Source of the DNA: Caulobacter vibrioides
Lineage (GTDB): Bacteria; Pseudomonadota; Alphaproteobacteria; Caulobacterales; Caulobacteraceae
Assembly: GCF_002310375.3 (NCBI RefSeq)
Contig: NZ_CP023315.3
Coordinates: forward strand, 1,178,001 to 1,242,000
DNA length: 64,000 nt
Direction: 5' to 3'
Part shown: piece after piece, positions 44,814 to 54,119 of the stretch
Numbering within the stretch: the stretch's first letter is position 1
Layout of the letters: each line of letters opens with the position of its first letter
The notes under the pieces: model-generated
What the model was told of the DNA's origin: nothing
Databases searched by the model: none
The model's input: only the letters and a program-made list of their open reading frames with translations
Translations under genes and position numbers: made by a program

Positions 44814-46277
44814 TCAGGCTCCCTCGAAGGCGGCGGCGAAGCGCACCGGCGTCAGGGCCGGGCAATGGCTGTCGGGGCCGGGCAGGCCTACGTCAGGACC
44901 TTGGACGGCGAAGGCGGACGGGTCGGGCGTCTCGACCTCCGGCGGCTTGTCGTCGGCGTTGGGGAAGACGGTGACGCCGAGGATCTTGCGGCTCTTGTCG
45001 GCGTAGGCCGCCTCCTGGGCCGTGCGGCTCTTGGCGACAGCGTCAGCGATGAGGCCGGTCTCCAGGGCCTTGATGACCCCGCCGGCGCCTTCGATGCTCT
45101 GGAACGACGCCCAGGCCGCGCGGGCCAGCTGGTCGGTCAGGCTGTCGAGGTACCAGGCCCCGCCGGCCGGATCGGCGACACGGCCCAGGTGGCTTTCTTC
45201 CAACAGGACCAGCTGGGTGTTGCGCGCCTGGCGGCGGGCGAAGGCGGTCGGCAGGCCGATGGCGTCGGTGAAGGCGTCCAGCACGATGGCGTCCGCGCCG
45301 CCGACCGCGCCGGCGAAGCCGGCCGAGGTCAGGCGCAAGAGGTTCGTCCAGGCGTCGGCCTTGGCCAGCATCCGGCGCGAGGAGCGGGCCTCGATCGTGG
45401 GGGCGACCGTGACGCCGCATGACTCGGTGAGCCGCGCCCAGAGGGCCTTGGCGGCGCGCACCTTGGCGACGCCGGTGAAGTACTCGCCGTCCAGGCTGAC
45501 GCCCAGGACGATGCGGCCGAACGCCTCCTCGATCGTCAGGCCCGAGCGGACCAGGGCCTTGGCGTAGGCCAGGGCGGCGGCCGTCATCAGGGCCAGTTCC
45601 TCGACGTTCGAACCGCCGGCTTCGTGCGCGGCGCGGCCCGTGGCCAGGAACAGGCTGGCCTTGGCGTAGGTCGCCGACAGCCGCGTTGCCACCGTTGCGG
45701 CGTTGAAGACATGGCTTTCGATCGGGCCGGGGCTGGCGCCGGCCTGGGCGAAGGCCGTCAGCGGATCGAGATGAAAGGCGAGGGGGGCGTTGGGCGCAGC
45801 CTTGGCCAGCGCGCCCAGCCAGTCGGCGGCCTTGGGGCCCAGGAAACCTGCGTCGAGCGCGACGGGCGCCAGGTCCAGCAACACGCCCGACAGGGCCTTG
45901 CCGAGGTCATCAGCCGAGCCGACCGCCACGCCGTTTACGCCGGCCGGATCGATCTGCAGCAGCACCGAGGCCGCCCCGCCTTCGAGGTCGGTCAGAACGT
46001 CCTTGGCCGCCCGCGTGGGATCGGGATGGGCCGCGCGCATCCGCAGGTCCCATGGGCGGTGGGTGTCCCGGGCGCGCAGGTCGCGCGCCACGGCGACGCC
46101 GTCCTCGGCGGTGTAGAGAGGCTGGATCGTCAGGCCGTCTGGTGTTGTGACGGTGAGCGCGTCGTCGAAGCTTTGACCCTTCAGGGTCTTCTCGACCAGG
46201 GCCATCCAGCGCGCGCGGGTCGCCGCGTCGCCTTGGGCGCCGAAGTCCTCGGCCAGGGGCGTCATCGCCTCGGTCAA
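44814..46277 (-). CDS. mutA: Methylmalonyl-CoA mutase, small (non-catalytic) subunit
   Basis: A 487-residue subunit with the mutase TIM barrel but without a DxHxxG cobalamin motif. The sequence ends soon after the barrel ([16 protein letters not shown]), so the C-terminal B12-like domain of longer MutA proteins is missing. Barrel motifs include [56 protein letters not shown] and [32 protein letters not shown] 46277 has AGGAG nine bases upstream and is preferred to ATG 46265. The frame extends to 46367 without support. Confidence 0.9.
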   Translation of the reverse strand: MTEAMTPLAEDFGAQGDAATRARWMALVEKTLKGQSFDDALTVTTPDGLTIQPLYTAEDGVAVARDLRARDTHRPWDLRMRAAHPDPTRAAKDVLTDLEGGAASVLLQIDPAGVNGVAVGSADDLGKALSGVLLDLAPVALDAGFLGPKAADWLGALAKAAPNAPLAFHLDPLTAFAQAGASPGPIESHVFNAATVATRLSATYAKASLFLATGRAAHEAGGSNVEELALMTAAALAYAKALVRSGLTIEEAFGRIVLGVSLDGEYFTGVAKVRAAKALWARLTESCGVTVAPTIEARSSRRMLAKADAWTNLLRLTSAGFAGAVGGADAIVLDAFTDAIGLPTAFARRQARNTQLVLLEESHLGRVADPAGGAWYLDSLTDQLARAAWASFQSIEGAGGVIKALETGLIADAVAKSRTAQEAAYADKSRKILGVTVFPNADDKPPEVETPDPSAFAVQGPDVGLPGPDSHCPALTPVRFAAAFEGA

Positions 46278-46365
46278 AGCGTCTCTCTCCTGCACTGCAG
46301 CATTCTTGTATTTTTGATCGTGATGCGCCCCTGCCGCTAGGGCCGTCAAGCCTTGCGTCCAGGCC

Positions 46366-46395
46366 AAACAGTTGTTTAAGCTGATCGCTGATCAG
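46366..46395. promoter_or_regulatory. Twin palindromes between mutA and the nitronate monooxygenase-like gene
   Basis: AAACA-GT-TGTTT (46366-46377) and CTGATC-GCT-GATCAG (46381-46395) are two perfect palindromes in tandem. They sit in the divergent spacer where one regulator could act on both genes. Confidence 0.45.
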
Positions 46396-46437
46396 ATATT
46401 CGGCGTCTCAAGCCGACCTCCAAAAGGGAGCTTCTCC

Positions 46438-47445
46438 ATGGCCCTGCCGCCGATCCTGCGCGACCGCCTGCGCCTTCCGGTCATCGCCTCGCCGCTGTTC
46501 ATCATCAGCAATCCGGATCTGGTGATCGCCCAGTGCAAGGCGGGCATCGTCGGGTCGTTCCCGTCGCTGAACGCGCGCCCGCTGTCGCAGCTGGACGAAT
46601 GGCTGGCCCGGATCACCGAGGAACTGGCGGCCTGGGACAAGGCCAATCCCGACATGCCGTCGGCGCCGTTCGCGGTGAACCAGATCGTCCACAAGACGAA
46701 CAACCGTCTCGAAGACGACATCGCCATGTGCGTGAAGTACAAGGTGCCGCTGGTCATCACCTCGCTGGGCGCCCGCGAGGACGTCAATCAGGCGATTCAC
46801 TCGTATGGCGGCATCACCCTGCATGACGTCATCACCGACCGCTTCGCCCGCAAGGCGATCGAGAAGGGCGCCGATGGCCTGATCCCCGTCGCCGCCGGCG
46901 CCGGCGGCCATGCCGGCACGCTGTCGCCGTTCGCGCTGATCCAGGAAATCCGCCAGTGGTTCGATGGCCCGGTCGCGCTGTCCGGCTCGATCGCCTCGGG
47001 GCGTTCGATCCTGGCCGCCCAGGCCATGGGCGCGGATCTGGCCTATGTCGGCTCGGCCTTCATCGCCACGAAGGAAGCCAACGCGGTCGAGGGCTACAAG
47101 CAGATGATCGTCGACAGCAAGGCGGACGATATTCTCTACTCGAACCTCTTCACCGGCGTTCACGGCAACTATCTGCGGCCTTCGGTCATCAATGCCGGCC
47201 TGGACCCGGAGAACCTGCCGGAAAGCGATCCGTCGAAGATGAACTTCGGCTCGGGCGGCAACCAGGACGCCAAGGCCTGGCGCGACATCTGGGGCTGCGG
47301 CCAGGGCATCGGCGCGATCGACAACGTGCTGACCGCCGGCGAACTCGTCGCCAAGTTCGCGGCCGAGTATGAGCAAGCCAAGGCCGAACTGGCCGCCAAG
47401 ACGGCCTTTACCGCCGGAAAACATTTGGCTTTCGCCGCCGAATAG
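46438..47445 (+). CDS. Nitronate monooxygenase-like FMN oxidoreductase
   Basis: A 335-residue TIM-barrel flavoprotein of the NMO/2-nitropropane dioxygenase family. It shows RLRLPVIASPLFIISNPDLVIAQCKAGIVGSFPSLNARP, the FMN site VAAGAGGHAGTLSPFALIQEI, and PVALSGSIASGRSILAAQAMGADLAYVGSAF. ATG 46438 is preceded by AAAAGGGAG and begins the homology. The class includes P3N-detoxifying enzymes and fatty-acid enoyl reductases, so substrate assignment is loose. It is divergent from the mutase genes. Confidence 0.92.
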   Translation: MALPPILRDRLRLPVIASPLFIISNPDLVIAQCKAGIVGSFPSLNARPLSQLDEWLARITEELAAWDKANPDMPSAPFAVNQIVHKTNNRLEDDIAMCVKYKVPLVITSLGAREDVNQAIHSYGGITLHDVITDRFARKAIEKGADGLIPVAAGAGGHAGTLSPFALIQEIRQWFDGPVALSGSIASGRSILAAQAMGADLAYVGSAFIATKEANAVEGYKQMIVDSKADDILYSNLFTGVHGNYLRPSVINAGLDPENLPESDPSKMNFGSGGNQDAKAWRDIWGCGQGIGAIDNVLTAGELVAKFAAEYEQAKAELAAKTAFTAGKHLAFAAE

Positions 47446-47456
47446 GCGGGTGGGTA

Positions 47457-47482
47457 CGGGGACGGAACAGCTTCCGTCCCCG
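47457..47482 (+). terminator. Stem-loop after the nitronate monooxygenase-like gene
   Basis: CGGGGACGGAA-CAGC-TTCCGTCCCCG is a perfect 11-bp hairpin, 11 bases past the stop. There is no T-run, so it may act with Rho or as a 3' stabiliser. Confidence 0.5.
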
Positions 47483-47537
47483 CCCTTCGCGGCGGCCCGA
47501 TGCTTGGAGCGGATTTCAACCCCGCTCGGAGCCGCCG

Positions 47538-48275
47538 ATGTTCGACGATGTCACGCCCCGCCTTGGCCTGCCCTATGTGGTCGCCGCCCAGGCCCAAAAG
47601 CACATTCCCATCAATGAGAGCCTCGCCCGGCTGGACGCCTTGGTTCAACTGGCGGTGGAAAGCCGCGCGCTCGCGGCGCAGCCGGCCAGTCCGGTCGCGG
47701 GCGGCGTCTGGATTCTGCCGACCGCCGCCACGGGCGCGGCCTGGGGCGGTCTGGCGGCCGGAACCCTGATGCGCTTCGAGGCGGGCGCGTGGGAGGCCCT
47801 GGCCCCCGCCGAGGGCGTGCTGGCCTGGGTCAAGGATGAGAACCAGATCGTCGCCTTCGACGGCGCGGCCTGGACGCCGCTGTCGACGACGTTCCGCAGC
47901 ACGGTCGCCGCAGCTTCGCCCGGTCTGGCCAACACCCGGCTGGAGGTCCTCGAGCAGGAGGTGACGCTCTCGGGCGCGTCGACGGCGACCAGTATCGTCA
48001 TCCCGAACCGCGCGATCGTGCTGGCCGTCTCCACCCGGACCACGGTCGCGATCACGGGGGCGGCCTCCTACAACTGCGGCGTCGCGGGCGAGGCCAGCAA
48101 GTTCGGGGGCGCGCTGGGCGTGGCCAGGAACGCCAGCAATGTCGGGGTGGTCGGACCGACGGCCTACTACGCCGACACGCCCGTGGTGCTGACGGCGGTG
48201 GGCGGCGCCTTCGTCGGCGGCAAGGTGCGGGTGGCGATCCACGTGATGCGCTTCGACGCGCCGCAAGCCGTCTAG
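47538..48275 (+). CDS. DUF2793 phage/gene-transfer-agent-type protein
   Basis: A 245-residue protein of the DUF2793 family, found in phages and in gene transfer agents, where a member is linked to head spikes that bind capsule. The N-terminal TPRLGLPYVVAAQAQKHIPINESLARLDALVQLAV is the DUF2793 hallmark. WILPTAATGAAWGGLAAGTLMRFEAGAWEALAP follows, then a beta-rich C-terminal part (about 130-245). There are no phage genes beside it. Good codon use and a conserved start support an active gene. The role here is inferred only from the family. Confidence 0.88.
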   Translation: MFDDVTPRLGLPYVVAAQAQKHIPINESLARLDALVQLAVESRALAAQPASPVAGGVWILPTAATGAAWGGLAAGTLMRFEAGAWEALAPAEGVLAWVKDENQIVAFDGAAWTPLSTTFRSTVAAASPGLANTRLEVLEQEVTLSGASTATSIVIPNRAIVLAVSTRTTVAITGAASYNCGVAGEASKFGGALGVARNASNVGVVGPTAYYADTPVVLTAVGGAFVGGKVRVAIHVMRFDAPQAV

Positions 48276-48280
48276 TCCCA

Positions 48281-48407
48281 TCCTCCACCGTGCAACGGGG
48301 GAGGGGGACCGCGAAGCGGTGGAGGGGGCGCTGTAGGCCGAAGCGCCCCCTCCGTCACGGCGCGGACTCGCGCCGCGCCACCTCCCCCGCCATGCGGGTG
48401 AGGAGGA
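48281..48407. repeat. Palindromic GGGGGAGG repeat, family A (copy 6, divergent)
   Basis: TCCTCCACCG...CGGGGGAGGGGG at the left and CCCCCTCC...CACCTCCCCCG-...-AGGAGGA at the right. It shares the plan of family A but the loops are different (CGAAGCGGTGGAGGGGGCGC). It fills the space between DUF2793 and the riboswitch. Confidence 0.7.
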
Positions 48408-48444
48408 ATTGACCCGGCGCCGACAACCCGCTAAACGCCGCCCA

Positions 48445-48566
48445 CCTTTGGGGAGTAGCCGCCCGCGCCTATCAGCGGGCCCCGCCGTCAACACACTTGA
48501 TCTTCCGGATCATGGCGCGGGGAAGGGAAGCGGACTTGCAGCTTCCTTGGCGAGACCAATGGCGCC
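48445..48566 (+). promoter_or_regulatory. yybP-ykoY manganese riboswitch
   Basis: The conserved elements appear in order: CTTTGGGGAGTAGCC (L1 side), a GCCCGC/GCGGGC stem, then CGTCAACACACTTGATC, the second conserved loop side. A variable arm follows, then CCTTGGCGAGACCAATGG closing P1 through TTTGG/CCAA. These match the Mn2+-sensing yybP-ykoY aptamer, normally found before manganese exporters. Here the gene after it is a UPF0016/GDT1 exporter, which fits exactly. Confidence 0.88.
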
Positions 48567-48576
48567 GATCGTCATC

Positions 48577-48620
48577 CGGGCCGGGTGGGGTATCGACGCT
48601 ATTGGCATGCGCCCGGCCCG
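48577..48620 (+). promoter_or_regulatory. Expression-platform hairpin of the manganese riboswitch
   Basis: CGGGCCGGG (48577-48585) pairs perfectly with CCCGGCCCG (48612-48620). It ends at the GAGGA ribosome site of the exporter gene and is followed by GTTTT. It could either sequester the ribosome site or act as a weak terminator. Confidence 0.6.
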
Positions 48621-48632
48621 AGGACTGTTTTC

Positions 48633-49208
48633 ATGGAAAGCCTGCTCGTCTCGACCCTGGTCGTGGCCATCGCCGAGATCGGCGACAAGACTCAGCTTCT
48701 GGCCATCATCCTGGCCACGCGGTTCAAGAAGCCGATCCCGATCATCATGGGCATCCTGGTGGCGACGCTGGCCAACCACGCCCTGGCCGCCACGGCGGGC
48801 TACTGGGTCGCCGACTTTCTCAGTGGCGTCTGGTTCAGGTGGGCCATCGCCGTCTCGTTCATCGCCATGGCCGCCTGGGCCCTGATCCCCGACAAGGCCG
48901 ACGACGAAGAAGGGGATGCGGCGGGCCGCTATGGCGTGTTCCTGACCACCACCATCGCCTTCTTCCTGGTCGAGATGGGCGACAAGACCCAGATCGCCAC
49001 GGTCGCCCTGGGCGCCAAGTTCCAGTCGATCGCCTTGGTCGCCGCCGGCACGACCCTTGGGATGATGCTGGCCAATGTCCCGGCCGTTTATCTGGGCGAG
49101 GCGGCGACCAAGGTTGTGCCGCTGAAATATGTGCGCATCGGCGCGGCGGTGATCTTCCTGGCGCTGGGGGTGTGGCAGGCGGCGGAACTGCTGGGGGTTC
49201 TGAAGTAA
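48633..49208 (+). CDS. UPF0016/GDT1 family manganese exporter
   Basis: A 191-residue integral membrane protein with the duplicated signature E-x-GDKTQ: AIAEIGDKTQLLAIILATRF (about 12-20) and LVEMGDKTQIATVALGAKF (about 118-125). Six transmembrane helices are expected. Bacterial and eukaryotic relatives (MneA, GDT1, TMEM165) transport Mn2+ or Ca2+. ATG 48633 sits after the riboswitch platform with an AGGA site. The yybP-ykoY riboswitch in the leader indicates induction by manganese. Confidence 0.92.
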   Translation: MESLLVSTLVVAIAEIGDKTQLLAIILATRFKKPIPIIMGILVATLANHALAATAGYWVADFLSGVWFRWAIAVSFIAMAAWALIPDKADDEEGDAAGRYGVFLTTTIAFFLVEMGDKTQIATVALGAKFQSIALVAAGTTLGMMLANVPAVYLGEAATKVVPLKYVRIGAAVIFLALGVWQAAELLGVLK

Positions 49209-49221
49209 CCCCGCCAAAGCG

Positions 49222-49333
49222 CGTCATCCCGGCCGTAGCGCGGAGCGCGTAGAGCCGGGACCCAGGGGCGGCGCGCATGGCGCTTCGTCACACCTGGGTC
49301 CCGGATAGCCTCTGCGAGGCTTCCGGGATGACA
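49222..49333. repeat. Palindromic repeat, family C (copy 2)
   Basis: CGTCATCCCGGC...AGAGCCGGGACCC and GGGTCCCGG...CTTCCGGGATGACAC are inverted arms around a 30-base centre. It occupies the space between the exporter and 5-oxoprolinase genes. Confidence 0.8.
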
Positions 49334-49381
49334 CGGGTGGTAGAGGCGTTATGACGGGGGTGCGAAGGGAGCCGCCACCTC

Positions 49382-52300
49382 ATGACCGCCACCGACCAAA
49401 CCGCTCGCGGCTGGGAGTTCTGGATCGATCGCGGCGGCACGTTCACCGACATCGTTGCGCGCCGGCCGGACGGGTCCTTGGTCACCCACAAGCTGTTGTC
49501 GGAAAACCCCGAGCACTATGCCGACGCCGCCGTGGCGGGCGTGCAGGCGCTCTTGCCCCACGGCGCCGCCATCGACGCGGTGAAGATGGGCACCACCGTC
49601 GCGACCAACGCCCTCTTGGAGCGCAAGGGCGAGCCCACGGTGCTGGCGATCACCAAGGGCCACGCCGACGCGCTACGGATCGGCTACCAGGCCCGGCCCA
49701 AACTGTTCGAGCGCCATATCGTCAAGCCCGAGGCCCTCTATGACCGCGTCGTCGAGATCGACGAGCGGATGAGCGTTGAAGGTCAGGTGCTGCGGCCGCT
49801 GGACGAGTCCGCCGCGCGCGCTGGCCTTCAAGCCGCGTTTGACGTCGGCTTCCGCGCCGTGGCGATTGTCTTGCTGCACGGCTTTCGCTTCACCGACCAC
49901 GAGGCGCGGGTGGCGATGATCGCCCGCGAGATCGGCTTCACCCAGGTCTCGGTCAGCCATGAAGTCAGTCCACTGATGAAGTTGGTCGGGCGGGGCGACA
50001 CGACGGTGGTCGACGCCTATCTGTCGCCGATCCTGCGGCGCTATGTGGACCAGGTCAGCGGCGCGCTGGGCCATGACACCCGGCTGCTGTTCATGCAGTC
50101 CAATGGCGGCCTGACCGACGCGCGGGCGTTCCGAGGCAAGGACGCCATCCTGTCCGGCCCGGCCGGCGGCGTGGTCGGCATGGCGCGCACGGCGGCCGAG
50201 GCCGGGTTCGATCGCGTGATCGGCTTCGACATGGGCGGCACCTCGACCGACGTCTGCCACTATGCCGGCGCCTATGAGCGGGCCTTCGAGACCGTCGTGG
50301 CGGGCGTGCGGATGCGCGCGCCGATGATGAACATCCACACCGTGGCGGCGGGCGGCGGTTCGATCTGCAGTTTCGACGGCGCGCGGCTGCGGGTGGGACC
50401 GGCCTCGGCCGGGGCGGTTCCGGGTCCGGCGGCCTATCGCCGGGGCGGGCCGCTGACGGTCACCGACTGCAACGTGATGCTGGGCAAGCTGCGGCCCGAG
50501 TTCTTCCCGAAGGTGTTTGGCCCGGGCGCCGATCAGCCGCTCGATGTGGAGGCCGTCACGCGCGGCTTCGAGGCGATGGCGGCGAAGATCACCGCCGCGA
50601 CGGGCCGCGCGATGACGCCGCAGGAGGTCGCCGAGGGCTTCGTCACCATCGCCGTCGAGAACATGGCCAAGGCGGTGCGGCAGATCTCTATCCAGCGCGG
50701 CTATGACGTGACCCGCTATGTGCTGGCCTGTTTCGGCGGCGCGGGCGGGCAGCACGCCTGTCTGGTGGCCGACGCCCTGGGCATGACCAAGGTGATGATC
50801 CACCCCTTCGCGGGGGTGCTGTCAGCCTATGGCATGGGCCTGGCGGACCTGCGCCTGATCCGCGAGGAGACGGTCGAGCGCCCCCTGGACCAGGCCGATG
50901 ATCTGGCCCAGCGCGCGGAGCGTCTGGCCACAGAGGCGGAAGCCGCGCTGCATGCGCAGGACGTTCCGATGGCCGCGCTGGAGACGGTGGCGAGCCTGCG
51001 GGTCAAGTACGCAGGCACCGACACGCCGCTGGTCGTGCCTCTGGACGAGCATGTCCGAGCGACCTTCGAGGACCTGCACCAGCGTCGCTTTGGCTTTACG
51101 TCGCCGACGACGCCGCTGGTCGTCGAGACCCTGGCGGTCGAGGCGATCGGCCACGCGGATGCGGGCGAGCGCCCGAGCTTTGGCGATACTGCGGCGGGGG
51201 GCGCACCGACGCCGCTCGCCACCGTCGAGGTGCGGATGGCGGGCGAGGCTCGTGTCACGCCGGTGTTCGATCGTGAAGCGTTGGCGGTCGGCGCCGAGGT
51301 CCCAGGGCCCGCGATCATCCGCGAAGCCACGGGCACCACGGTGGTCGAGCCCGGCTGGCGGGCGAGCGTCGACGCGCAACTGAACCTCGTCCTTGAGCGG
51401 ATTGTCGCCCTGCCGAGCCGAAAGGCCATCGGTACGGACGCCGATCCGGTGATGCTGGAGGTGTTCAACAACCTCTTCATGGCCGTCGCCGAGGAGATGG
51501 GGTTCGCCCTGCAGAACACCGCTTATTCGGTGAACATCAAGGAGCGCCTCGACTTTTCGTGCGCTCTGTTTGACCGCGATGGAAACCTGATCGCCAACGC
51601 CCCGCACATGCCGGTGCATCTGGGCTCGATGGGCGACAGCGTGCGGGCGATCCGCGAGGCGCGGCGGGGCGATGGCCGCGGCATGCAGCCCGGCGACGTC
51701 TACATGCTGAACGCGCCCTATAACGGCGGCACCCACTTGCCGGACGTGACGGTGGTGATGCCGGTGTTCGACGGCGAGGGCGATCTTCGCTTCTACGTCG
51801 CCGCGCGCGGTCACCAGGGCGACATCGGCGGGATCACGCCCGGCTCCATGCCGCCCAGCAGCCGCACGGTCGAGGAGGAGGGGGTTCTGATCGAGAACTT
51901 CCTGCTGGTCGAGGGCGGACGCTTCCGCGAGGCCGAGACCCGGGCGTTGCTGGCCTCCGGCCGGTGGCCCGCCCGCAATCCCGACCAGAACATCGGCGAC
52001 CTGAAGGCCCAGATCGCCGCCTGCGCGCGCGGGGCTGAAGCCCTGACCGGGATGGTCACCGAGTTCGGCCTGGAGGTGGTCGAGGCCTATATGGCCCACG
52101 TCCAGGACAACGCCGAAGAAGCCGTCCGCCGCGTGCTGGCCACGATGAAGAGCGGCGCCTTCGCCTATGAGCTGGACGACGGCGCGGTGGTTCGCGTGGC
52201 GATCGCGGTGGATCAGGCGGCGCGGACCGCCCGGGTCGACTTCACCGGCACCAGCGATCAGGTCCCGACCAACTTCAATGCGCCGGCCTCGATCTGCCGG

Positions 52301-52975
52301 GCGGCGGCGCTGTATGTCTTCCGCACCCTGGTGGACGACGAGATCCCCATGAACGACGGCTGCTTGCGGCCGGTCGAGCTGGTGATCCCCGAAGGCTCGA
52401 TGCTTCGGCCGCGCTATCCGGCGGCGGTGGTGGCGGGCAATGTCGAGACCAGTCAGGTCGTGGTCGACGCCCTCTACGGCGCCCTGGGCGTCATGGCGGC
52501 GGCGCAGGGGACGATGAACAACTTCACCTTCGGCGATGATCGTCGGCAGTACTACGAGACTATCTGCGGCGGTTCCGGCGCAGGGCCGGACTTTGCGGGG
52601 ACCGACGCGGTGCAGACGCACATGACCAACAGTCGCCTGACCGATCCCGAGGTGCTGGAAGCGCGCTATCCGGTGCTGGTCGAGGCGTTCTCGATCCGGC
52701 GCGGCTCAGGCGGAGCCGGCGCCAACCGGGGCGGTGACGGCGTCGTGCGCAAGATCGGCTTCCGCGAGCCGATGACCGCGACCCTGTTGTCCAACCGCCG
52801 CCGCGTCGCGCCGTTTGGCCTCGAAGGTGGCGATTGCGGCGCCGTGGGATCGGCGCGGGTCGAGCGCGCCGATGGTCAGGTGCAAGCCTTGGGCGCGACC
52901 GACCTCGTCGAGGTGTCTGCGGGCGACGCGATCGTTATCGAAACGCCCGGCGGCGGCGGGTGGGGGAGACACTAA
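49382..52975 (+). CDS. Fused hydantoinase/5-oxoprolinase (HyuA-HyuB)
   Basis: A 1197-residue protein joining the HyuA-like ATPase half (about 10-680) and the HyuB-like half (about 690-1195). Hyu[48 protein letters not shown] and [13 protein letters not shown]. Hyu[58 protein letters not shown] and TPGGGGWG at the end. The fusion and length fit ATP-dependent 5-oxoprolinase (5-oxo-L-proline to glutamate), though acetone carboxylase- or hydantoinase-like roles exist in the superfamily. The stop overlaps the next start (TAATG). Confidence 0.93.
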   Translation: MTATDQTARGWEFWIDRGGTFTDIVARRPDGSLVTHKLLSENPEHYADAAVAGVQALLPHGAAIDAVKMGTTVATNALLERKGEPTVLAITKGHADALRIGYQARPKLFERHIVKPEALYDRVVEIDERMSVEGQVLRPLDESAARAGLQAAFDVGFRAVAIVLLHGFRFTDHEARVAMIAREIGFTQVSVSHEVSPLMKLVGRGDTTVVDAYLSPILRRYVDQVSGALGHDTRLLFMQSNGGLTDARAFRGKDAILSGPAGGVVGMARTAAEAGFDRVIGFDMGGTSTDVCHYAGAYERAFETVVAGVRMRAPMMNIHTVAAGGGSICSFDGARLRVGPASAGAVPGPAAYRRGGPLTVTDCNVMLGKLRPEFFPKVFGPGADQPLDVEAVTRGFEAMAAKITAATGRAMTPQEVAEGFVTIAVENMAKAVRQISIQRGYDVTRYVLACFGGAGGQHACLVADALGMTKVMIHPFAGVLSAYGMGLADLRLIREETVERPLDQADDLAQRAERLATEAEAALHAQDVPMAALETVASLRVKYAGTDTPLVVPLDEHVRATFEDLHQRRFGFTSPTTPLVVETLAVEAIGHADAGERPSFGDTAAGGAPTPLATVEVRMAGEARVTPVFDREALAVGAEVPGPAIIREATGTTVVEPGWRASVDAQLNLVLERIVALPSRKAIGTDADPVMLEVFNNLFMAVAEEMGFALQNTAYSVNIKERLDFSCALFDRDGNLIANAPHMPVHLGSMGDSVRAIREARRGDGRGMQPGDVYMLNAPYNGGTHLPDVTVVMPVFDGEGDLRFYVAARGHQGDIGGITPGSMPPSSRTVEEEGVLIENFLLVEGGRFREAETRALLASGRWPARNPDQNIGDLKAQIAACARGAEALTGMVTEFGLEVVEAYMAHVQDNAEEAVRRVLATMKSGAFAYELDDGAVVRVAIAVDQAARTARVDFTGTSDQVPTNFNAPASICRAAALYVFRTLVDDEIPMNDGCLRPVELVIPEGSMLRPRYPAAVVAGNVETSQVVVDALYGALGVMAAAQGTMNNFTFGDDRRQYYETICGGSGAGPDFAGTDAVQTHMTNSRLTDPEVLEARYPVLVEAFSIRRGSGGAGANRGGDGVVRKIGFREPMTATLLSNRRRVAPFGLEGGDCGAVGSARVERADGQVQALGATDLVEVSAGDAIVIETPGGGGWGRH

Positions 52976-53451
52976 TGGCCAAGGCTGCAGTTCTGTTCGT
53001 CTGCATGGGCAACATCTGTCGCTCACCTCTGGCCGAGGGTGCGTTTCGCGCCGAGGCGGAGCGGCTTGGCCTGGACATCCTGGCGGACAGCGCCGGCACC
53101 GGCGGCTGGCACGCCGGTGCGTCACCGGACGCGCGCGCCGTCGCGGTGGCGGGACGAAACGGCGTCGACATCAGCGGCCAGCGTGCGCGCCAGGTGCAAG
53201 CCGAGGACTTCCGGACGTTCACCCACATTTACGCGCTGGACCAAGACAACCTGCGCGGCCTTCTGAATGTCGCGCCGGCCGATGCGACCGCCGAAGTGGG
53301 CTTGTTGCTGGACCTGGTGGAAGGTCACGCGGGACGCGGGGTCATCGACCCCTACTACGGCAACGACGCCGGGTTCGAGGTCGTTTGGACCGATGTCGTC
53401 ATGGCCGCGCGGGTGCTGGCTCAGCGTCTGGCCGACGAAGGCCGGACCTGA
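52975..53451 (+). CDS. Low-molecular-weight protein-tyrosine phosphatase
   Basis: A 158-residue LMW-PTP. The P-loop VCMGNICRSPLAEG has catalytic Cys10 and Arg16 (C-x5-R-S). The general acid is the Asp in VIDPYYGNDAGFE (about residue 122). ADSAGTGGWHAGASPDARA and ISGQRARQVQAEDF are typical. It can act on tyrosine or arginine phosphates. It overlaps the 5-oxoprolinase stop by one base and is translationally coupled to it. Its partner kinase is not in the window. Confidence 0.95.
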   Translation: MAKAAVLFVCMGNICRSPLAEGAFRAEAERLGLDILADSAGTGGWHAGASPDARAVAVAGRNGVDISGQRARQVQAEDFRTFTHIYALDQDNLRGLLNVAPADATAEVGLLLDLVEGHAGRGVIDPYYGNDAGFEVVWTDVVMAARVLAQRLADEGRT

Positions 53452-53464
53452 GGAGGCTCCCGCA

Positions 53465-54115
53465 TCAGCCGCCGAAGCTACCCTTGGACCGGCTGCTGCT
53501 GGCGTAGCTGCGTCCGCCGCCGAAGCCGCCGCGCGAGACCACCGAGGTGCGGGTCTGCACCTTGGGCGGCGCGTTGCGGATCACATCCGGCGGGTCGATG
53601 CTGGTCTTGCTGATGACCGTCTTGCCGGTGCCGTAGTCACGCCCGAGCTTTCCGCCCCAGGTGGAGTAGTAGCCGCCGCCATAGCGATCGTCCCGGCGAT
53701 ACATGCCTGTGCCGCGATAGTAGCCGCCGCCGCCGTCCAGCATCTGGCCGATCACGAAACCGGCCAACAGGGGACCGAAGAAGCTCTGTCCGTCCTGGCC
53801 GCGGGGGACGCAGTTTCCGGGGCCGTAGACCTCTTCGCAGGTGGCGCGCGCCTCATAGCGCGGCGCCTTCTCGGCGTCGTCCTTCTGGGCGGCGGCCCAA
53901 GAGGTGTCGCACTGCTCGTCGGAGACCTCGTTGGCCACCTTGCACTCGGCGAGGCTCTTGTAGCTGAACGCCTCGACCTGTTCGCCCCGGTTGGGGTCCC
54001 AGCTGGCCTGGGGCGAGGGATCGTCGCAGCCGGCCAAAGTCAGCGAGGCCGCGCCGACGAGCATGGTGCTGAGTTGCAGCGAGCTGGAGCGCTTGCGAGG
54101 AGCGGTCATGGCCAT
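53465..54115 (-). CDS. DUF1190 lipoprotein (YjfM/YgiB-like)
   Basis: A 216-residue exported protein with lipobox LAGC (Cys about 30). The DUF1190 domain (about 35-150) shows VEAFSYKSLAECKVANEVSDEQCDTSWAAAQKDDAEKAPRYEARATCEEVYGPGNC, with four cysteines likely in disulfides. A Gly/Tyr/Arg-rich low-complexity stretch (about 120-150) and a Ser/Gly-rich tail follow. It is homologous to E. coli YjfM/YgiB. It is the last gene of the minus-strand half of the yjf-like system, four bases after the DUF350 gene. Its job is unknown. Confidence 0.9.
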   Translation of the reverse strand: MAMTAPRKRSSSLQLSTMLVGAASLTLAGCDDPSPQASWDPNRGEQVEAFSYKSLAECKVANEVSDEQCDTSWAAAQKDDAEKAPRYEARATCEEVYGPGNCVPRGQDGQSFFGPLLAGFVIGQMLDGGGGYYRGTGMYRRDDRYGGGYYSTWGGKLGRDYGTGKTVISKTSIDPPDVIRNAPPKVQTRTSVVSRGGFGGGRSYASSSRSKGSFGG

Positions 54116-54119
54116 GTCC

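Noticed and set aside
47538-48275. Prophage remnant around the DUF2793 gene
   Set aside because: No integrase, capsid, tail or att-like repeats are present; neighbours are ordinary metabolic genes.
50822-52621. A 599-codon minus-strand frame opposite the 5-oxoprolinase
   Set aside because: Antisense shadow; the composition is typical of reverse-complement reading of GC-rich genes.
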